DNA of 64,000 nt from Aphelenchoides besseyi (GCA_024699855.1 JAMPIQ010000002.1:14322001-14386000), one strand, 5' to 3'; positions 24,382 to 36,605 are shown, counted from the first letter of the stretch. The notes: generated by a model not told the origin, from the sequence alone. Numbers and translations: made by a program.

Positions 24382-25115
24382 AGAAATAATACAAATGAAT
24401 TTGGACAAAAATTGGAGTTCGATTGACCGCCGTGAGAACAAACAATTGCGGAAATTTGGCCGCACATTTGCTATTCGTGTTGATCAATTTTTCGTTTTCC
24501 CGTAGTCATTTGTTTGCGCTTTAAGTAAATTTGGTAGGTTATAAGATCTTGTATTGTATGATACGGTAATTTCAGAGAGGCATGGACACGTCGGGAGAAG
24601 CAGAGGAGTCAGAGAACTTACAAGGAGTGCTTGTCATCGATCCCCGCTGTAATTTGACGTCGTTGGTATCAATCGACGCGTCTCGATGAGCTGAGCATTA
24701 CTGTATTAGTTATTTTTGCTCAATCGTAGAACTGGCCAAGTTATTGGCCAAAAACCAAAAATAAAAAATCGCTAAAATCGTACTATCGATCATGCTGATT
24801 ATCGTGGTGAAAACCGTTTCTTTTTATCGCGCTTCATTCTGGAGATATTGGCCGTTTCATTTGGCCTCAAATTTTTCTGAGTTATGGTCCGGTCGTTTTC
24901 AATTGAAAGTGTGAGCAGCGGTGGCCGAGTGGTTAAGAAGCAGTGTAAGTAAGGGAGCAAGGCGGTGTAAAGGGAGGAAATGTTGTTGTGCAAGCTAACA
25001 AGATTTTTGCGTTTACTTTTTTTCATTTACAACAAAATTGCACCGATGGAGAGTTGTTACCACGGTCCTTCGTGCTTCAAAATCGAAACTCTCATTTTCG
25101 ACACATTCGACAAAA

Positions 25116-26863
25116 ATGATCGACGCAAATGTGGTTGTTCGACTTTTGGTTGAGAAGTTTCAAACTCCATTTGATGTATCGACTCGCAATGCTAATCGTA
25201 TGGAACGTCGACTTGCTTCCCGACTTGCAAGTTTGATCGAGACAGTCGCTGGCGCCGATGAAATGGACGTTGAAGAAGATGAGTATTTGGGCTCGCCGGG
25301 TTCGGATGACGAAGATAGTGGAGCGACAGTGGATTTGGAGTTTCGTGATGGATCCGATGAAGAAGAGGTTTCTGAACCGCTCGCACATCATTACACTACC
25401 GGCGGTCGTGAAATTACAATCGATCAAATGAAGGCAGCCGTTCGTTTCTACTGCAAAGTTGAGGGCAATCACCCTGTTCCTGCAAATGTTGCAAGCTATC
25501 GATCCAAGTCGGCTGTTCAACGTCGCTATCGATTTCTCGACAGCGAAACGGCCTGGAGGCGTTTCAAAATGTAAGTTATGTGCAATTACTTCATTTTATG
25601 AGTCTTTCAGATTCAAAACTTAATGGTTGCGAAATGAAACGGAATTAGAAACGCGAAGACGAGCTCTACTCGAAATTGAAACAGCGACATACGCAAAGTA
25701 CCAGGAGGCTAAAAACGATCATAAAGTCATCCGATCGCACGATTTGCGCCGTTTTGCTGCGAAATCAAACGACGAGTTGATGGAACCAATTACGTTCAGA
25801 GCATCTCGTTCGTGGTGCGACCGTTTCAAACGACGTTTTGGAATCGTAGACAGGAAAATTACAAAATTTGTGACTCGCGCGTCGCAAAACACCGAAGAAC
25901 AGCACTCGGCAACCGCTCAAAATTTCGTCGCCCAAATTCGGGAAGAAGTTCAACGTCTTCGTATTCCTGCGAGTTCTGTCTTCAATGCCGACCACTGCGG
26001 ATGTCAGTTGGAATTTCATTCGGGACGTGGACTCGCCGATCGTGGGCAACGACAAGTGTATGGACGCACAAGTTCAACCAGTGCGATGACCCATTCCTTT
26101 ACCGTTGTGCCGTTGGTCTCAATGGACGGAACACTTCACCCGCGACTGTTTATGCAATTGAAAGAGCCAAATGGTGTTTTCGGTCCGAACGTTAGACACT
26201 TTGCGCAACGGGTAAGTCCACTCGTTTCTTATGACCTAACCATCTTTTTGCAGCCAGAGAAAATGATTGCCGCAACATGGTCGTGGCTTCGGGGCGAAGT
26301 TCCATCATGAATCTAGAAACAATGAAGAAGTTCTTGGATGAATGCGCGTTCCCGTTCATGCCAAACAACGCAATCTTTATTTTGGATTCGTGGGTTGGCT
26401 TTCGTAATGAAGACGCGGTCAACTCCGTTCGACCTGGAGATCGCCGAATCAACATTCGAATAATTCCGAAGCACGTCACCTACTTGGCGCAGCCTCTAGA
26501 CGTCTTCTTTTTCCGAATGTGGAAGAATTTTTTGTCCGCAAAATCCACGACCATGCGATTCTGTTCAACACCGAAACGATGATGTATCAACGCGACAACG
26601 CAATCAAACTGATGTCACTAACTCATAATCAGTTTTCTGCTCCGCGATTTTACGATTTCCGCCGACACTCGTGGAGACAAGCAGGCTACGATGACGGCGA
26701 AGCGACGGAACAATTTCAACAACACCCTGTTCAATACTGTTTTAACGGCAATTTGACATGCGATCGCGAAAACTGCGAATCTTCATCACTTCTTATCTGC
26801 AGCTATTGCGAACAGAATCTGTGTTTTCGCCATTTCTTTGTCGACTACCACGTACATTGGTAG
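25116..26863 (+). pseudogene. Tc5-type transposase, degenerate
   Basis: The N-terminal part (MIDANVVVRLLVEKF, an acidic stretch) leads to a CENP-B/Tc5-type helix-turn-helix, with FRASRSWCDRFKRRFGI visible. The catalytic core has VFNADHCGCQLEF, AIFILDSWVGFRNEDAV and HVTYLAQPLDVFFF, as in DDE_1/pogo-Tc5 transposases. The C-terminal Cys/His tail (CDRENCE...ICSYCEQNLCFRHFF) is the Tc5 C-terminal domain found in nematodes. Breaks: an in-frame TAA just after the first intron (about 25621), a frame problem at the intron near 26260, and a one-base shift in a T run near 26526. The copy cannot make a full transposase as read. Confidence 0.88.
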
Positions 26864-27134
26864 CTATTTTTTAAAAAATACACTTAATTTACTTGACATT
26901 AAATACTAAAATAAAAATTTTTAAAGAATTAAACAAATTCCTTCACTTTTTTGTTGATGAAAAGTGAATTTTCAATTCTGAAATTTTTGCACGTACTCCC
27001 CCCTGTGAAACCCGATTTTCCCTTGTTTCGAGCCCTTGATTTTCAAGGGAAATTTTTGATTGAAACGAATTTCTGTTGTGAGTTTTTTTTTTGAAGAGAA
27101 ACCGTGTTTTGTAAAAACCAAACAAAAGATAATA

Positions 27135-27207
27135 GCGACCGCAGAGAGAGTCGAACAAACGACCCAATTGGAGTCGCTAGCCACTAACCACTCGGCCACC
27201 GCTGCTC
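27135..27207 (-). tRNA. tRNA-like sequence at the inner edge of the Tc5 inverted repeat (likely pseudo-tRNA)
   Basis: On the minus strand a 73-nt stretch begins GCAGCGGTGGCCGAGTGG and has a perfect internal A box (TGGCCGAGTGG). An anticodon-arm-like hairpin (CGACT/GGTCG with a 7-nt loop) follows, and then a near-consensus B box in TTGTTCGACTC. The acceptor ends pair only partly and base 33 is not T, so the amino-acid identity is unclear. The left inverted repeat has just the 5' half (24914-24935). It may be a tRNA-derived sequence captured by the transposon. Confidence 0.5.
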
Positions 27208-29557
27208 ACATTTTCAATTGAAAACGACCGGACCATAACTCAAAAAAAATTGAGGCCAAATAAAACGGCCAATATCTCCAGAATGAAGCGCGATAAAAAG
27301 AAACGGTTTTCACCACGATAATCAGCATGATCGATAGTACGATTTTAGCGATTTTTTATTTTTGGTTTTTGGCCAATAACTTGGCCAGTTCTACGATTGA
27401 GCAAAAATAACTAATACAGTAATGCTCAGCTCATCGAGACGCGTCGATTGATACCAACGACGTCAAATTACAGCGGGGATCGATGACAAGCACTCCTTGT
27501 TAGACGAGCGATTTCGATTAGAAGCGGTGCAGCGTTTTGAAGACGCTTTGACAACGTTCATTGCTGCTAAGAAGTGTTGTGGTGTGAAAACAGAAACCGA
27601 GTACAAGAAAACGCTGACTGTCTTGAAAAGACACGAAGAAGGATTGAAGGTTTAACACGCAAATGACTACAATCTGATCAAGCGGTAAGTTTTGCGTTGA
27701 AACATTTAACATTTGGTTTTTTTTAGGTACAAACGAAGACGTGTTGGTCGCAAGTACAAACTGTTTAAAAAAGATCTACTCGTCGTTCGATCGGACAAGT
27801 GCTTTCAAATACTGTGGTCTGTCCACACATCGAAGGGACACATCGGCCGTAACATCATGTTGCGCGAGTTGAAAAGTCAAGGATATGGTGGATTGAGCAA
27901 GTAGATTAACTCTTCTTCTGTTTTTGCATTGTTTTTGTCGCTTTAGAAATTTGATTTTGTCATTTTTGAGCTGCTGCAAAGTGTGCAAATTAAAGCAATC
28001 AAAAGTCAAACGTGGAGTGATTGTCAAGCCCATGGTAAAAAGAGAGTTTAATTCTCGTTGTCAATTAGATTTAGTGGACTTTACATCAAAGGCAAGTACG
28101 TTTCCACCTTCTTATTGTCTTTGCGCTCCAGGCCGACGGTGACTACCGTTATCTTCTCGTCTAAATCGATCACCACTCCAAATTCTTGAATCTTCGGGCG
28201 CTAAAAAATAAAACGGCGGATACAGTCCGTGATCAATTTCTTCAAATCTTCTCAACATTTGGCGCCCCAAAAATCCTTCACACAGACAATGGCCGCGAGT
28301 TCAAGAACGAAACGATCGAGAACCTTGCTCGTGAATGGGGCGCCAAATGCGTACACGGAAAACCACGTCATTCGGAAGCACAAGGTTTGGTCGAACGAGC
28401 AAATCGTGATATCGAAGACATGATTGCAACGGCTTTGGCCGAACGTTCTTCAACGCACTGGGTGCGTCTACTCCCAACAATCCAATATCAAAAAAATACT
28501 CGTTTTCATTCCGCCATCAATATGACTCCTTACCGAGCGCTTTTTGGTAAGAATCGATATTGTTTAACTGCTTATAATGAGATTTTGGGTGTTGATCCGA
28601 CTGCTGCTCCACTTCGTTTCAAAACGAGTTCCGACGGTGATGAAATGGAAACTGAAACAGCTCAACAAAACAAGAATGAAGTCAATGAGAATTCCCAAAT
28701 TGAGTATCCACTAATTGCTGATGAAAATGGTGGCGAAATAATTGCCGATTTGGATCCAGATTGGAGTAACGAAGAAATCGAACTCAACAATCGATTGGAA
28801 ATTCGCAAAACTGTTTTACGGTCAACAGAAAATCAAGCGAATCGAATGCTTCGTTCATCTCAACGACGGTAAGTACATTGAAATGATTTAAGTGTTCTTA
28901 TTTTGTTTTCAGTTTTGGCACAGTTTGTGTTGGAACCACCGTTTTGATCAAAATATCGCATGTCGATCGACATCAATCTGGACCACGTAATCTAATGGCC
29001 GTTGTAGTGGGACACAACGAGCAAACCGACTTGTACACTTTGGGTACGAAAGAAGGTCGTTTACCGCAACAGTATTCGCGTAACCAAATCGACCCGACAG
29101 TTCAACAATTTCTCACTGTTGACGACGTTCCGGATTCTTATCACCGTTCATTTCGCGCCGCAGTTGGATCTCAATCCACTACCGGTACTCAAGGTTTCGT
29201 GCACTGTTCTTGCACTCAGGAGTGCCAAACCAACCGCTGCAAATGTTTCAAATCTAATCGTCCATGCAATTCTCGGTGTCACAAAAGCAACTCGTGCCAA
29301 AATCATGATAACCCTGTTAATCTACAATCATAGTTTCATTCCTTTTCACGATCTTTCACTTAACTTTAATTGTTTAATTTTCTCAAGTACTTATAAATTA
29401 ATGCACCAATGATTCTTGAGTGTATTTTTTCAGATATCGTGTTTAAATTGAATAATTGACTTGAAAATAGTTATTGAACATTTGTCCCGGGACATTTGAC
29501 AAAAGGGCCGTAACATATAGAAAGAGTTTGTTAATTCAGAAACGTTTGTAGATTGAG

Positions 29558-29968
29558 CTCGTTGTGGAGAGACCAATCAGTCGCAGCGCAAAGATATGTG
29601 TCTTTCAGCGTTTACGTGACGGTAGAAAGGTGGCCATTAATCCGGGAATGCCGTCCGATGTTCGCGAGATATGCGAAGCTCAAATCGAGCGTATGAACAA
29701 TCAAAAGGACGTTGAATGTCAAAGCATTTTGCGCACTGAAAAGTACAAAACTCGCCGGTAAGTGTCGAAACGGTATCAATCTTACTGTTTGTTTACAGCA
29801 TCTCCATCTCGCCGTTATCACAAGAATCACCAATTGGCGAAGAACCACAAGTCTCTCAAATGCTTCGACCAACTCTAACCGACGAAGAACAGATCGAATA
29901 TATGGAGAAAACCAAGTCCGCCCGTCGTGCACGACGTTCGCGTTCTTCCAACACGTCCAGTCGTTAAA
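29558..29968 (+). CDS. Last two exons of an unidentified gene
   Basis: After a TTTGTAG acceptor, an exon encodes IELVVERPISRSAKICVFQR...MNNQKDVECQSILRTEKYK and ends at a GTAAGT. The next exon, after TTTACAG, gives ISISPLSQESPIGEEPQVSQ, then PTLTDEEQIEYMEKTKSARR and an Arg/Ser-rich end, TAA at 29966-29968. Splicing keeps a single frame, codon use is like neighbouring genes, and a 3' UTR follows, so it is probably a real host gene. The 5' exons were not identified; they may lie before 21,780 with the transposon stack in an intron. Family unknown; the basic tail suggests nuclear location. Confidence 0.5.
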
Positions 29969-30748
29969 CTTTTGTTGTTGGAGATGAAGAAAAAGGTCAA
30001 TAAAAATTCAGTACAAATAGCTGTTCCACTTTATAATCTCGGACGATTGCATTTGAATCTTGTAGTTACCTTTACAGAATGGTGCTATGAATCTCGCAAT
30101 TCTGGGAAAGAGATGTTACTTTGGGACACATCAATGTAATCGTTTTGTAAAGCGCTCAAATGGCAAGAATTGAATCCAACTACAGTGGTTGAAGCATGAA
30201 ATAGCAATTTATATTCAAACTGTTTTAAAACAACTTCTGATGTAATTTTTGTGTTCTGTCCGAATGAATTAAAATAGTAAGTGTTCTACGTTATACTTTG
30301 CAACCAAATTTGTTCGTCCTGCTCTGATGCTTGATGACTAATGTGTTTACATTTACAGAGAAGTCAAAGGAATCAGAACTTAAAAATCAGGTACCCGACC
30401 ATTCATACTTTGAACGCTGTGTACGAAATCAATAAAAGATAATCACATGAAAGATACAATCTTCAACAATTTCGTGAGCCACGAAATAATCGATAGACAA
30501 CAGAGCGCACTTCCGCTGTGACCCGTTCATTTTCTATCCGTGGAAATCGGGTTCGTTCAACGTCATCTCCAAATGTTTTGTTTGTCTGCAACGCTAAGAC
30601 ATCCACAACGTAGTTTCTAATTATCTTCAACTCGAATTGCCATTTTTTGTTCATAACCAATTGAACTTTTAATCCACGTGGTACGTTAACTCGAATGTTT
30701 TTCATCAATTTGTTTGTATTTTCAGTCAAATTTCTTTTATTATCGAAA
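29969..30748. other. Intergenic region and HSL promoter side
   Basis: About 780 bp. No supported gene. A GTATTTTCAG at about 30716-30725 lies about 25 bp before the HSL start and could be a spliced-leader acceptor. Confidence 0.45.
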
Positions 30749-33700
30749 ATGAGTTACTTCAACACAATCAACGGTCCGGCTTCAACTCCACAAAAACTCG
30801 TCGTTGGCCCACGGCTGTCGGTTCAACGCGGCGCCGTTTTTCTTCTGCTCAAACAGGTAAACACCCTCGATCAAAGTCTTCGAACTCATTTTCTTGTATT
30901 TAGCTTGCCGCTGAGAACCGTACGTATTTTGATGCCAACCAGAAGTCCACGTACTACAAGCGTATTGCCGAATGTTGCAGTGAAATCCACGAGACAAGTG
31001 ACATGATTAGCGGTAAGTGACAAGTTTGTTCAAACATTTTAAGTTCGTCTTCCAGAACTGTTGCTGAAAATTCAAGAAGCAGCACAAAAATGCGACTACG
31101 ATGAACATACTCCCGGAAATGGATTTCGGTAACAAAATCCATTAAGAAATGTTTTGACTTGTGATTCCAGATCACTCACTTGTGTTTGCGATATGGTTAC
31201 TTTGCATTTGGTTTCTGTGTTGAAGAAATGCGCCGAAACACGAGGCGGTTTGTTGTTTCGATCGACTACTGTCTGCAAAGACTTAGAGAACTACGTTGCC
31301 ATTCTCCGGTTTTTTGTCCTATCGTTTCAACAAGTTGGTTTGAATCGATTGCTTTTGCATACCGACTTTCTGTTGTTCAGGTTGTTCTTTTGATCGATGC
31401 ATTGGAGGAAAACTCGTTGTTTCCATCACTTGAAGGCGATTATTCGCTCTATCACGGCATTCTGAAGGGAATCGAAAGTTTGGACGCATCGTGCTTCTAC
31501 GGTCGATCTTTTGGGTTTCAGGTTCGTGATCAAGACACTTTACATGATTGAACTAACTGACTGTTTAGTTTACTCCCACAGTAACATTGATTTTCAACGT
31601 CATTGGAATTGTTCTTGCGACTTACAGTTTGTCGTGGAATAATGGATCGGAAGCTTTCGGGTCACTTCTGAACTCCGGACGCTATCTTCTGAATCCTGAA
31701 GAGCGAGCCAAACAAATCATCAAAGTGACACGCGAAGCTGACATCGAATTCTGTCGCGGTTTCTGGAACTTGTCCGAAATTCCACCACCAAAGTTGTTCT
31801 GTCCGACAATGGAAATCTACCAGATTGTGCACATACCGATGATCGGAGCAATTGAAATGAAAGCAAAAGACGGACTGACTATTGCTATTCCCGAACCGAA
31901 TGCTCATGGTCCACCTGCTCCAATACAACTGCGCATTTTGTCGGCAACAAATCGTGAAGGACTGGTAGGTTGTGCCGATTGAATGCTTATGATGATTGAG
32001 ATGTTTAGTCGTCTAAGAAGTCGACGAAACCCCTTTCCTCCAATCTATTGCTTCATTGTCACGGTGGAGGTTTGAAAGCAGAAAACGACCAAGAACGTGA
32101 ATTTATTCTTGCAGGTTATGTAGCGACATCGTCAAAATCGCATGAAACATACTTACGGATGTGGGCAAAGTACTTGGACTGTCCGATTGTGTCCGTGGAT
32201 TACTCATTGGCTCCTGAATTTCCATTTCCACGTCCCACTGAAGAAGTGCTCTATGCTTATGCGTGGATTTTGAAGAATCCCGAGAAATTCGGATGGAACG
32301 GCAAAAAACTTTTAATGGTCGGAGACTCGGCCGGTGGTAATCTGATAGTTTCGGTAGCACTTCGTTTGGCTCAATTGAAAGCCGCAAGAATGCCCGACGG
32401 TTTGATTCCAATTTACACTCCGTTTCTATTCCAAGTACTTTGTCTTTCCTATTGTTTTTTAAGGCTGTAATTTATAGTATCTTCCTTCACCATCACGTGT
32501 ACTCAGCTTCACGGATCCGCTTCTCCACATGGGAATTGTTATTCGTTGTGCTGCTGCGTACACGGGTTGTTGTCCGAATGGAACTGAGTCGGAAATTACA
32601 CGTCGTAACAGTTTGATCAATCAACGAGGACACAAATCGTTGTTGGAATATGTGGACGAAGTCAAAGCAAAACATTTAGTCGATTCAGCGGATTACAGCG
32701 TTTGTTCCATGCTTATATTCTTGCACCATTTGCTTTCTTTTAGTTCGGAAGTCAATCGATTCTATCATTGGTTAATTTGTCGAATATGAACGCTCCATCA
32801 ACTCCATTAAATGGTCAAACATTAGTTGCGATGAAGAACGGATCAACAGACGAATCAACGAGTGAAGGGACGCCGAAGAGTCTGAATAATTCACTTGATG
32901 AAACCGATACGGAAGAGTCTGAAGAGCAACGCAAAGACAACGAAAATGCAACTGTTTATGTCAATTGCGATTCTTCGCACATTTCGCTCTCAACATGCAA
33001 TTATGATCAAACCTTAATCAACTACCTGCAAAGTCATCCGTTGACTATGAACGTGACTAAAGTCGACAGTGCTGCGCAGGTTGAAGCAGAAGATGGAAGC
33101 AATGGACAAGCGAACGATAAGTCGCCCGATGCTCTCGGTGAAAAGTCTCGTGCCGTACAACAAACATCACTTCCGGATGATAAACAAGTGAAAGAACTGT
33201 TGGCAGTAAGTTCGCGTTTCCTCATCATTGTTTTGATTTCTGAAACTTTTAGCGAAGACCGTCGTTGAGCAAAACGGTTGTTCGAACTGTCACTTCAAGT
33301 GTTGGTCATGCATTTGACAACATCTCTCATTACATTGAACCAAATGCCAATCCAATCGGATATGCGGATAAGTCGAAACTGACTCGGGCCGCAACTGCCG
33401 GATTTTACGAAGCTGCTCGAGTTGCACAGAAGGTTGTTTATTCGAGTATTTCACGTGGTATAAATCGTGATTTAGGAAGCAGAGAAAGTTGAATCTTCGC
33501 TTAGCGAGCTGCTCAAATTGAATCTGCCACGTGACTGTTTGATTTCGCCCATGTACACTCCCGATGAATTACTTCGTGAGCTTCCGACTTGTCGTTTCAT
33601 TGTAAGCGAACTGTTTCTAACTAATGATTTTTGAGTTTAGTCGTGTCATTTGGATCCATTGTTGGACGATACGATCACGTTTGCAAAGAAACTACGAAAT

Positions 33701-33878
33701 GCTGGTGGTCAAGTCGCGAGCTTGGATTTGCTGGATGGATTGCCTCACGGTTTCTTGAACTTTGCCCCAATGAGTGCCGATTGTTATGAAGGTAATCAGA
33801 TGTCAGTAGACTAACTTCAGGTGTTCAGGCTCACGAATCTGCATGTTTCGCATAAAAGAAGCATTTGACACGGACTAA
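30749..33878 (+). CDS. hosl-1: Hormone-sensitive lipase
   Basis: HSL hydrolyses diacylglycerol and cholesteryl esters at lipid droplets under cAMP/PKA control. Some ten introns were read. The HSL N-terminal domain (from MSYFNTINGPASTPQ; CDMVTLHLVSVLKKCAETRG; FTPTVTLIFNVIG; KLFCPTMEIYQIVHIPMIGA) is followed by the oxyanion motif LLHCHGGGLKAE. Next come SVDYSLAPEFPFP, the nucleophile GDSAGGNLIVSVALRL, the acid in SCHLDPLLDDTITFAKKL and the histidine in DGLPHGFLNF. Between nucleophile and acid there is a long Ser/Asp-rich regulatory insert containing a PKA-type RRPSLS. The last intron is taken as GTAATC...GTGTTCAG, ending in EAFDTD with TAA at 33876-33878; another acceptor gives a slightly shorter end at 33855. 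Length is roughly 850 residues. Confidence 0.93.
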
Positions 33879-34518
33879 ATTTCACGTTCTTATCGCAATA
33901 ACCGATTCGTTCAAACTGCATAATTACTCGTTTTCGCAGATAACCTTTTCCTTGCTAATTCGTCTTATTGTACATAAATTTTAGTTGCCCGTCACAAAAA
34001 CTCTTTAAATTTAGTTCAACATATCTCTTAAAGCTATGAAGGATAATAAATTCTGAACGGGTCGATGAGTATAACTTGGTGATTTAAATGGCGTAGCAAT
34101 ACCAAATACGAATTGGCGTGGTTGGAAGAGAGCATTTGAATCAGAAAGCGTACGAGTTGGCAGAAAAGATATACTCAAGTACTAGTGCCTTAAAGCCCTT
34201 GGTATGCAACCACTTTAATAAAATGAGATCAAGGACAATTTACGTGTGCGCGGCAAACGAGTGTAATAACGCAATTGATCGGCAGTATGATTCTCACGTG
34301 GCTTCCAACTGGCAATTCTAAAAAGAACACTTTAAAGCCTAGTACAATAATCGCAATTGTCGTACCATTGCAAACGATATAGACACTCAAGGACAATACG
34401 TTCTAATTCGTATAAAAAATTAGACGGTTACCCGTTCATTCTATTTATTAAAGATACATGTATGGCGCAATTTACATTGATATAGAGACAATAGCTACGA
34501 ATTGACCAGCAGTTTTCC
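33879..34518. other. Intergenic region between convergent genes
   Basis: HSL 3' UTR and GPAT 3' end side. AT-rich; the open frame at 34118-34321 has no recognisable features. Confidence 0.5.
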
Positions 34519-36605
34519 TCATTCATCTTGAGATCCGTCAGGTTTATTTTCGCTCATCGTTCTACGTCGTATCAGTTGTTCGATTTCTTCCAACACCTCG
34601 TCGTATGTCTCCTAAACTATGGAGTATTAGAGAATGTACTTTTGACTACGAAAACTCACTCCTTGACTTAATTTGCGGATTTCATGGAACGTTTGATCAG
34701 ACAGGTTAATTGGCAGCGTTCTACTTAAATAATCGTAGAATTCTGAAAGAACATAACAATACTTGAAATAAAAATTTATTCTTACGATCTTTTTGCTTGA
34801 TTTTCAGTTTCTCAGGAACCTAAAAACGAATTACATACATTTAAACATTCATGAGCATACCATCATACGTTTAAGATTTCCGTCCCATTCAAGATCTACA
34901 AGACCTCCACGCTGAGCTATCAGTCTCTTCACACGACGAGCAAAGTCAATCTAAAACATTGAGGTTGAAAACACATGCACTCAACGATTGCACTCACCGG
35001 ATCTTCTCCCTCTTCGCGTGTCATTGGCGGTAGATAGTATACTTCGCACATCAAAGCCCAAGAAGTCATCATTGAGACTAAGTGCATAAAATAACTTTCT
35101 TGACTGCTGTTCCAAAACGCGTCGCCCAAACGGTTGTCGTATTTCATAGCTATTGGATAAACCGTATCTGAGATCTTAGATCGGCAATTAGAAAGATGAT
35201 TTTCTTTTAGATTCATACCTCAAAAGACCCCTTTTTGAACATCATTACTGAAACAGAACAAAATGTCTTCACCATTGAACCTTCAACTAACCGGACGTGT
35301 TATTGATGCATGTACCTTCCGGAAAGATCAAAACGGGTAACTTGGTTGGATCATTCACGTGCTCTTGAAGTTTTTTGCGTACCAAGGTTCGATCTTTTGT
35401 TTCCGTTCTTTCGAACCAAATGTGATGAGCACAACGAGAAACCGCTTTTTGGATGAAACCAAGAAATCCTCCTTGTCGCTGTCCGATCATCGCATAACAA
35501 TTATCACACGAAAGAACCATCACATCAATTGGACTCGTGTGATTGGCGACCTTAACGTCAATTTCATTCGAATAGGAAAACGATAGAACGTACCACTATT
35601 CCTGATTTAGGTCGATTCTCGCTTAAATTCAATCAGTTCTTTAAAACAATCATCGTTTCGAACTCACGTATTGTGGAATTTGATAATCGATGAGAATGCA
35701 CGTGAAAGAATGCGAAAAAAGCAGAGCATGGCATGTTGGTTTGCAATGATTCGATATCTGAAAGTAAAAGATGAGAAGCGAAACGAATTGTCTGTATACT
35801 CTTCGTTTGGAATCGAGCCGATCAGAAGTGAGATTCCAATTAACATGAACAGCGCAATTAGAAACAAGAAGAATCGAACCGGCAACAGAACTGTGTAACG
35901 AAAAATAACTCCAAGCAGCCAGACGGTATCTAACTTCCAACTGAAAACAATAACAATGCTTATAATGTAAACTTACTTTGATGGGACAAATTTTCTTGAT
36001 CGCGTCAATAGATTCCAGTTTCCTAATGTGGCGGCTTGGAATCGTTCCGTTACTTTGTCTTCGATGATTGCCTCAACTCCTGCACTTAAGAACTCCAACG
36101 TATATTCTACGATTTCTCGAACAATCACACGATTCGACGGTCTGTTAAGATCGGGACGATTTGGTCTCAACAGCTCTTTAATGTCGGGTTTGTAGTCCGG
36201 ATCGTGGAGTTTTGCGTTGATCAATTCGCTCCAATAGTGGTCGATAAGTGCTGAAAATGCGATCATTGCAATCTTAAAAAGAGTAAATTTACGTCGATCG
36301 TCATTAAGTAGTCGTCTTTTCTGGCTTCCTCGTCGTTTCAGTCGTTCGGTTTTCTCCTCTTCATATTCGGCACCTCCAGACCCAATGTTCGGTATTTCTT
36401 CACCAAGCAGCGAGGGATCAAAAGTTGCACGAATTTCAGATGCCCACTAAAATCAATTGTAGCAATCATACAAAAAGAGTAAACATACCTCAAAAACGAC
36501 GAGAAGAACTTTGGCAAAAAAGTTTCGAAGTCCGAGAGATTTGCCGGTGATGGAAAGCAGAATCGAGCATATGGTTATTATGCTCATCAAGAAGAACCAT
36601 AACAT
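34519..36605 (-). CDS. GPAT3/4-type glycerol-3-phosphate acyltransferase (ACL-4/5-like)
   Basis: ER-membrane enzyme making lysophosphatidic acid from glycerol-3-phosphate and acyl-CoA. Start MLWFFLMSIITICSILLSI gives an N-terminal membrane segment. Then RERLKRR-like basic residues, GVEAIIEDKVTERFQAA and NWNLLTRSR, and a second hydrophobic hairpin (LLPVRFFLFLIALFMLIGI). The acyltransferase motifs follow: NHTSPIDVM (H-x4-D block), GFLGFIQKAVSRCAHHIWFERTE, FPEGTCINN, and YPIAMKYDNRLGDAFWNSS. The end, PDGSQDE and TGA at 34519-34521, follows a Glu-rich tail. All landmarks are in the order seen in GPAT3/GPAT4. Length is about 500 residues, close to the family's 430-460 plus a longer tail. Convergent with HSL. 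Confidence 0.92.

Larger units (their letters stand above)
24621..27499 (+). mobile_element. Tc5-like DNA transposon nested in the Ginger element
   Basis: The 2,879-bp element starts CAAGGAGTGCTTGTCATCG and ends in its inverse, with TTA on both sides (24618-24620, 27500-27502), matching the TNA target of Tc4/Tc5 elements. The inverted repeats are 315 bp long (24621-24935 and 27185-27499) with only a few differences. It lies inside the first coding exon of the Ginger transposase, and the host reading frame continues on the other side, so it arrived after the Ginger element. Confidence 0.92.
24582..29333 (+). pseudogene. Ginger/KRBA2-like integrase transposase, broken
   Basis: A multi-exon plus-strand gene starts MDTSGEAEESENL and is cut at that Leu codon by the Tc5 insertion. 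Beyond it come a coiled segment, a zinc-binding H-x4-H...C-x2-C region (WSVHTSKGHIGRN, SCCKVCKLK), and the integrase core with QLDLVDF, HTDNGREF and the glutamate in SEAQGLVERANRDIE. Next is NTRFHSAINMTPYRALFGK, typical of KRBA2/SCAND3-type integrases. An acidic linker and a cysteine-rich end (CSCTQECQTNRCKCF, NRPCNSRCHKSNSC) close the protein. Besides the insertion it carries an in-frame TAA at about 27654 and another at about 28161, so it is inactive as read. Confidence 0.85.
24239..29515 (+). mobile_element. Ginger-like (gypsy-type integrase) DNA transposon, interrupted by a Tc5 element
   Basis: The ends are TGTTACGGCCCTTTTGTCAAAT and its inverse, flanked by a 4-bp TATA duplication (24235-24238, 29516-29519), as expected for Ginger transposons. 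An inner block of the ends (24313-24381 and its inverse at about 29432-29500) is also repeated. Without the nested Tc5 copy the element is about 2.4 kb. It encodes a DDE integrase-type transposase (next entry). Confidence 0.85.

Noticed and set aside
30463..30729. 88-codon minus-strand frame overlapping the HSL leader
   Set aside because: Overlaps the likely HSL promoter and 5' UTR; no recognisable family and no plausible splice partner.
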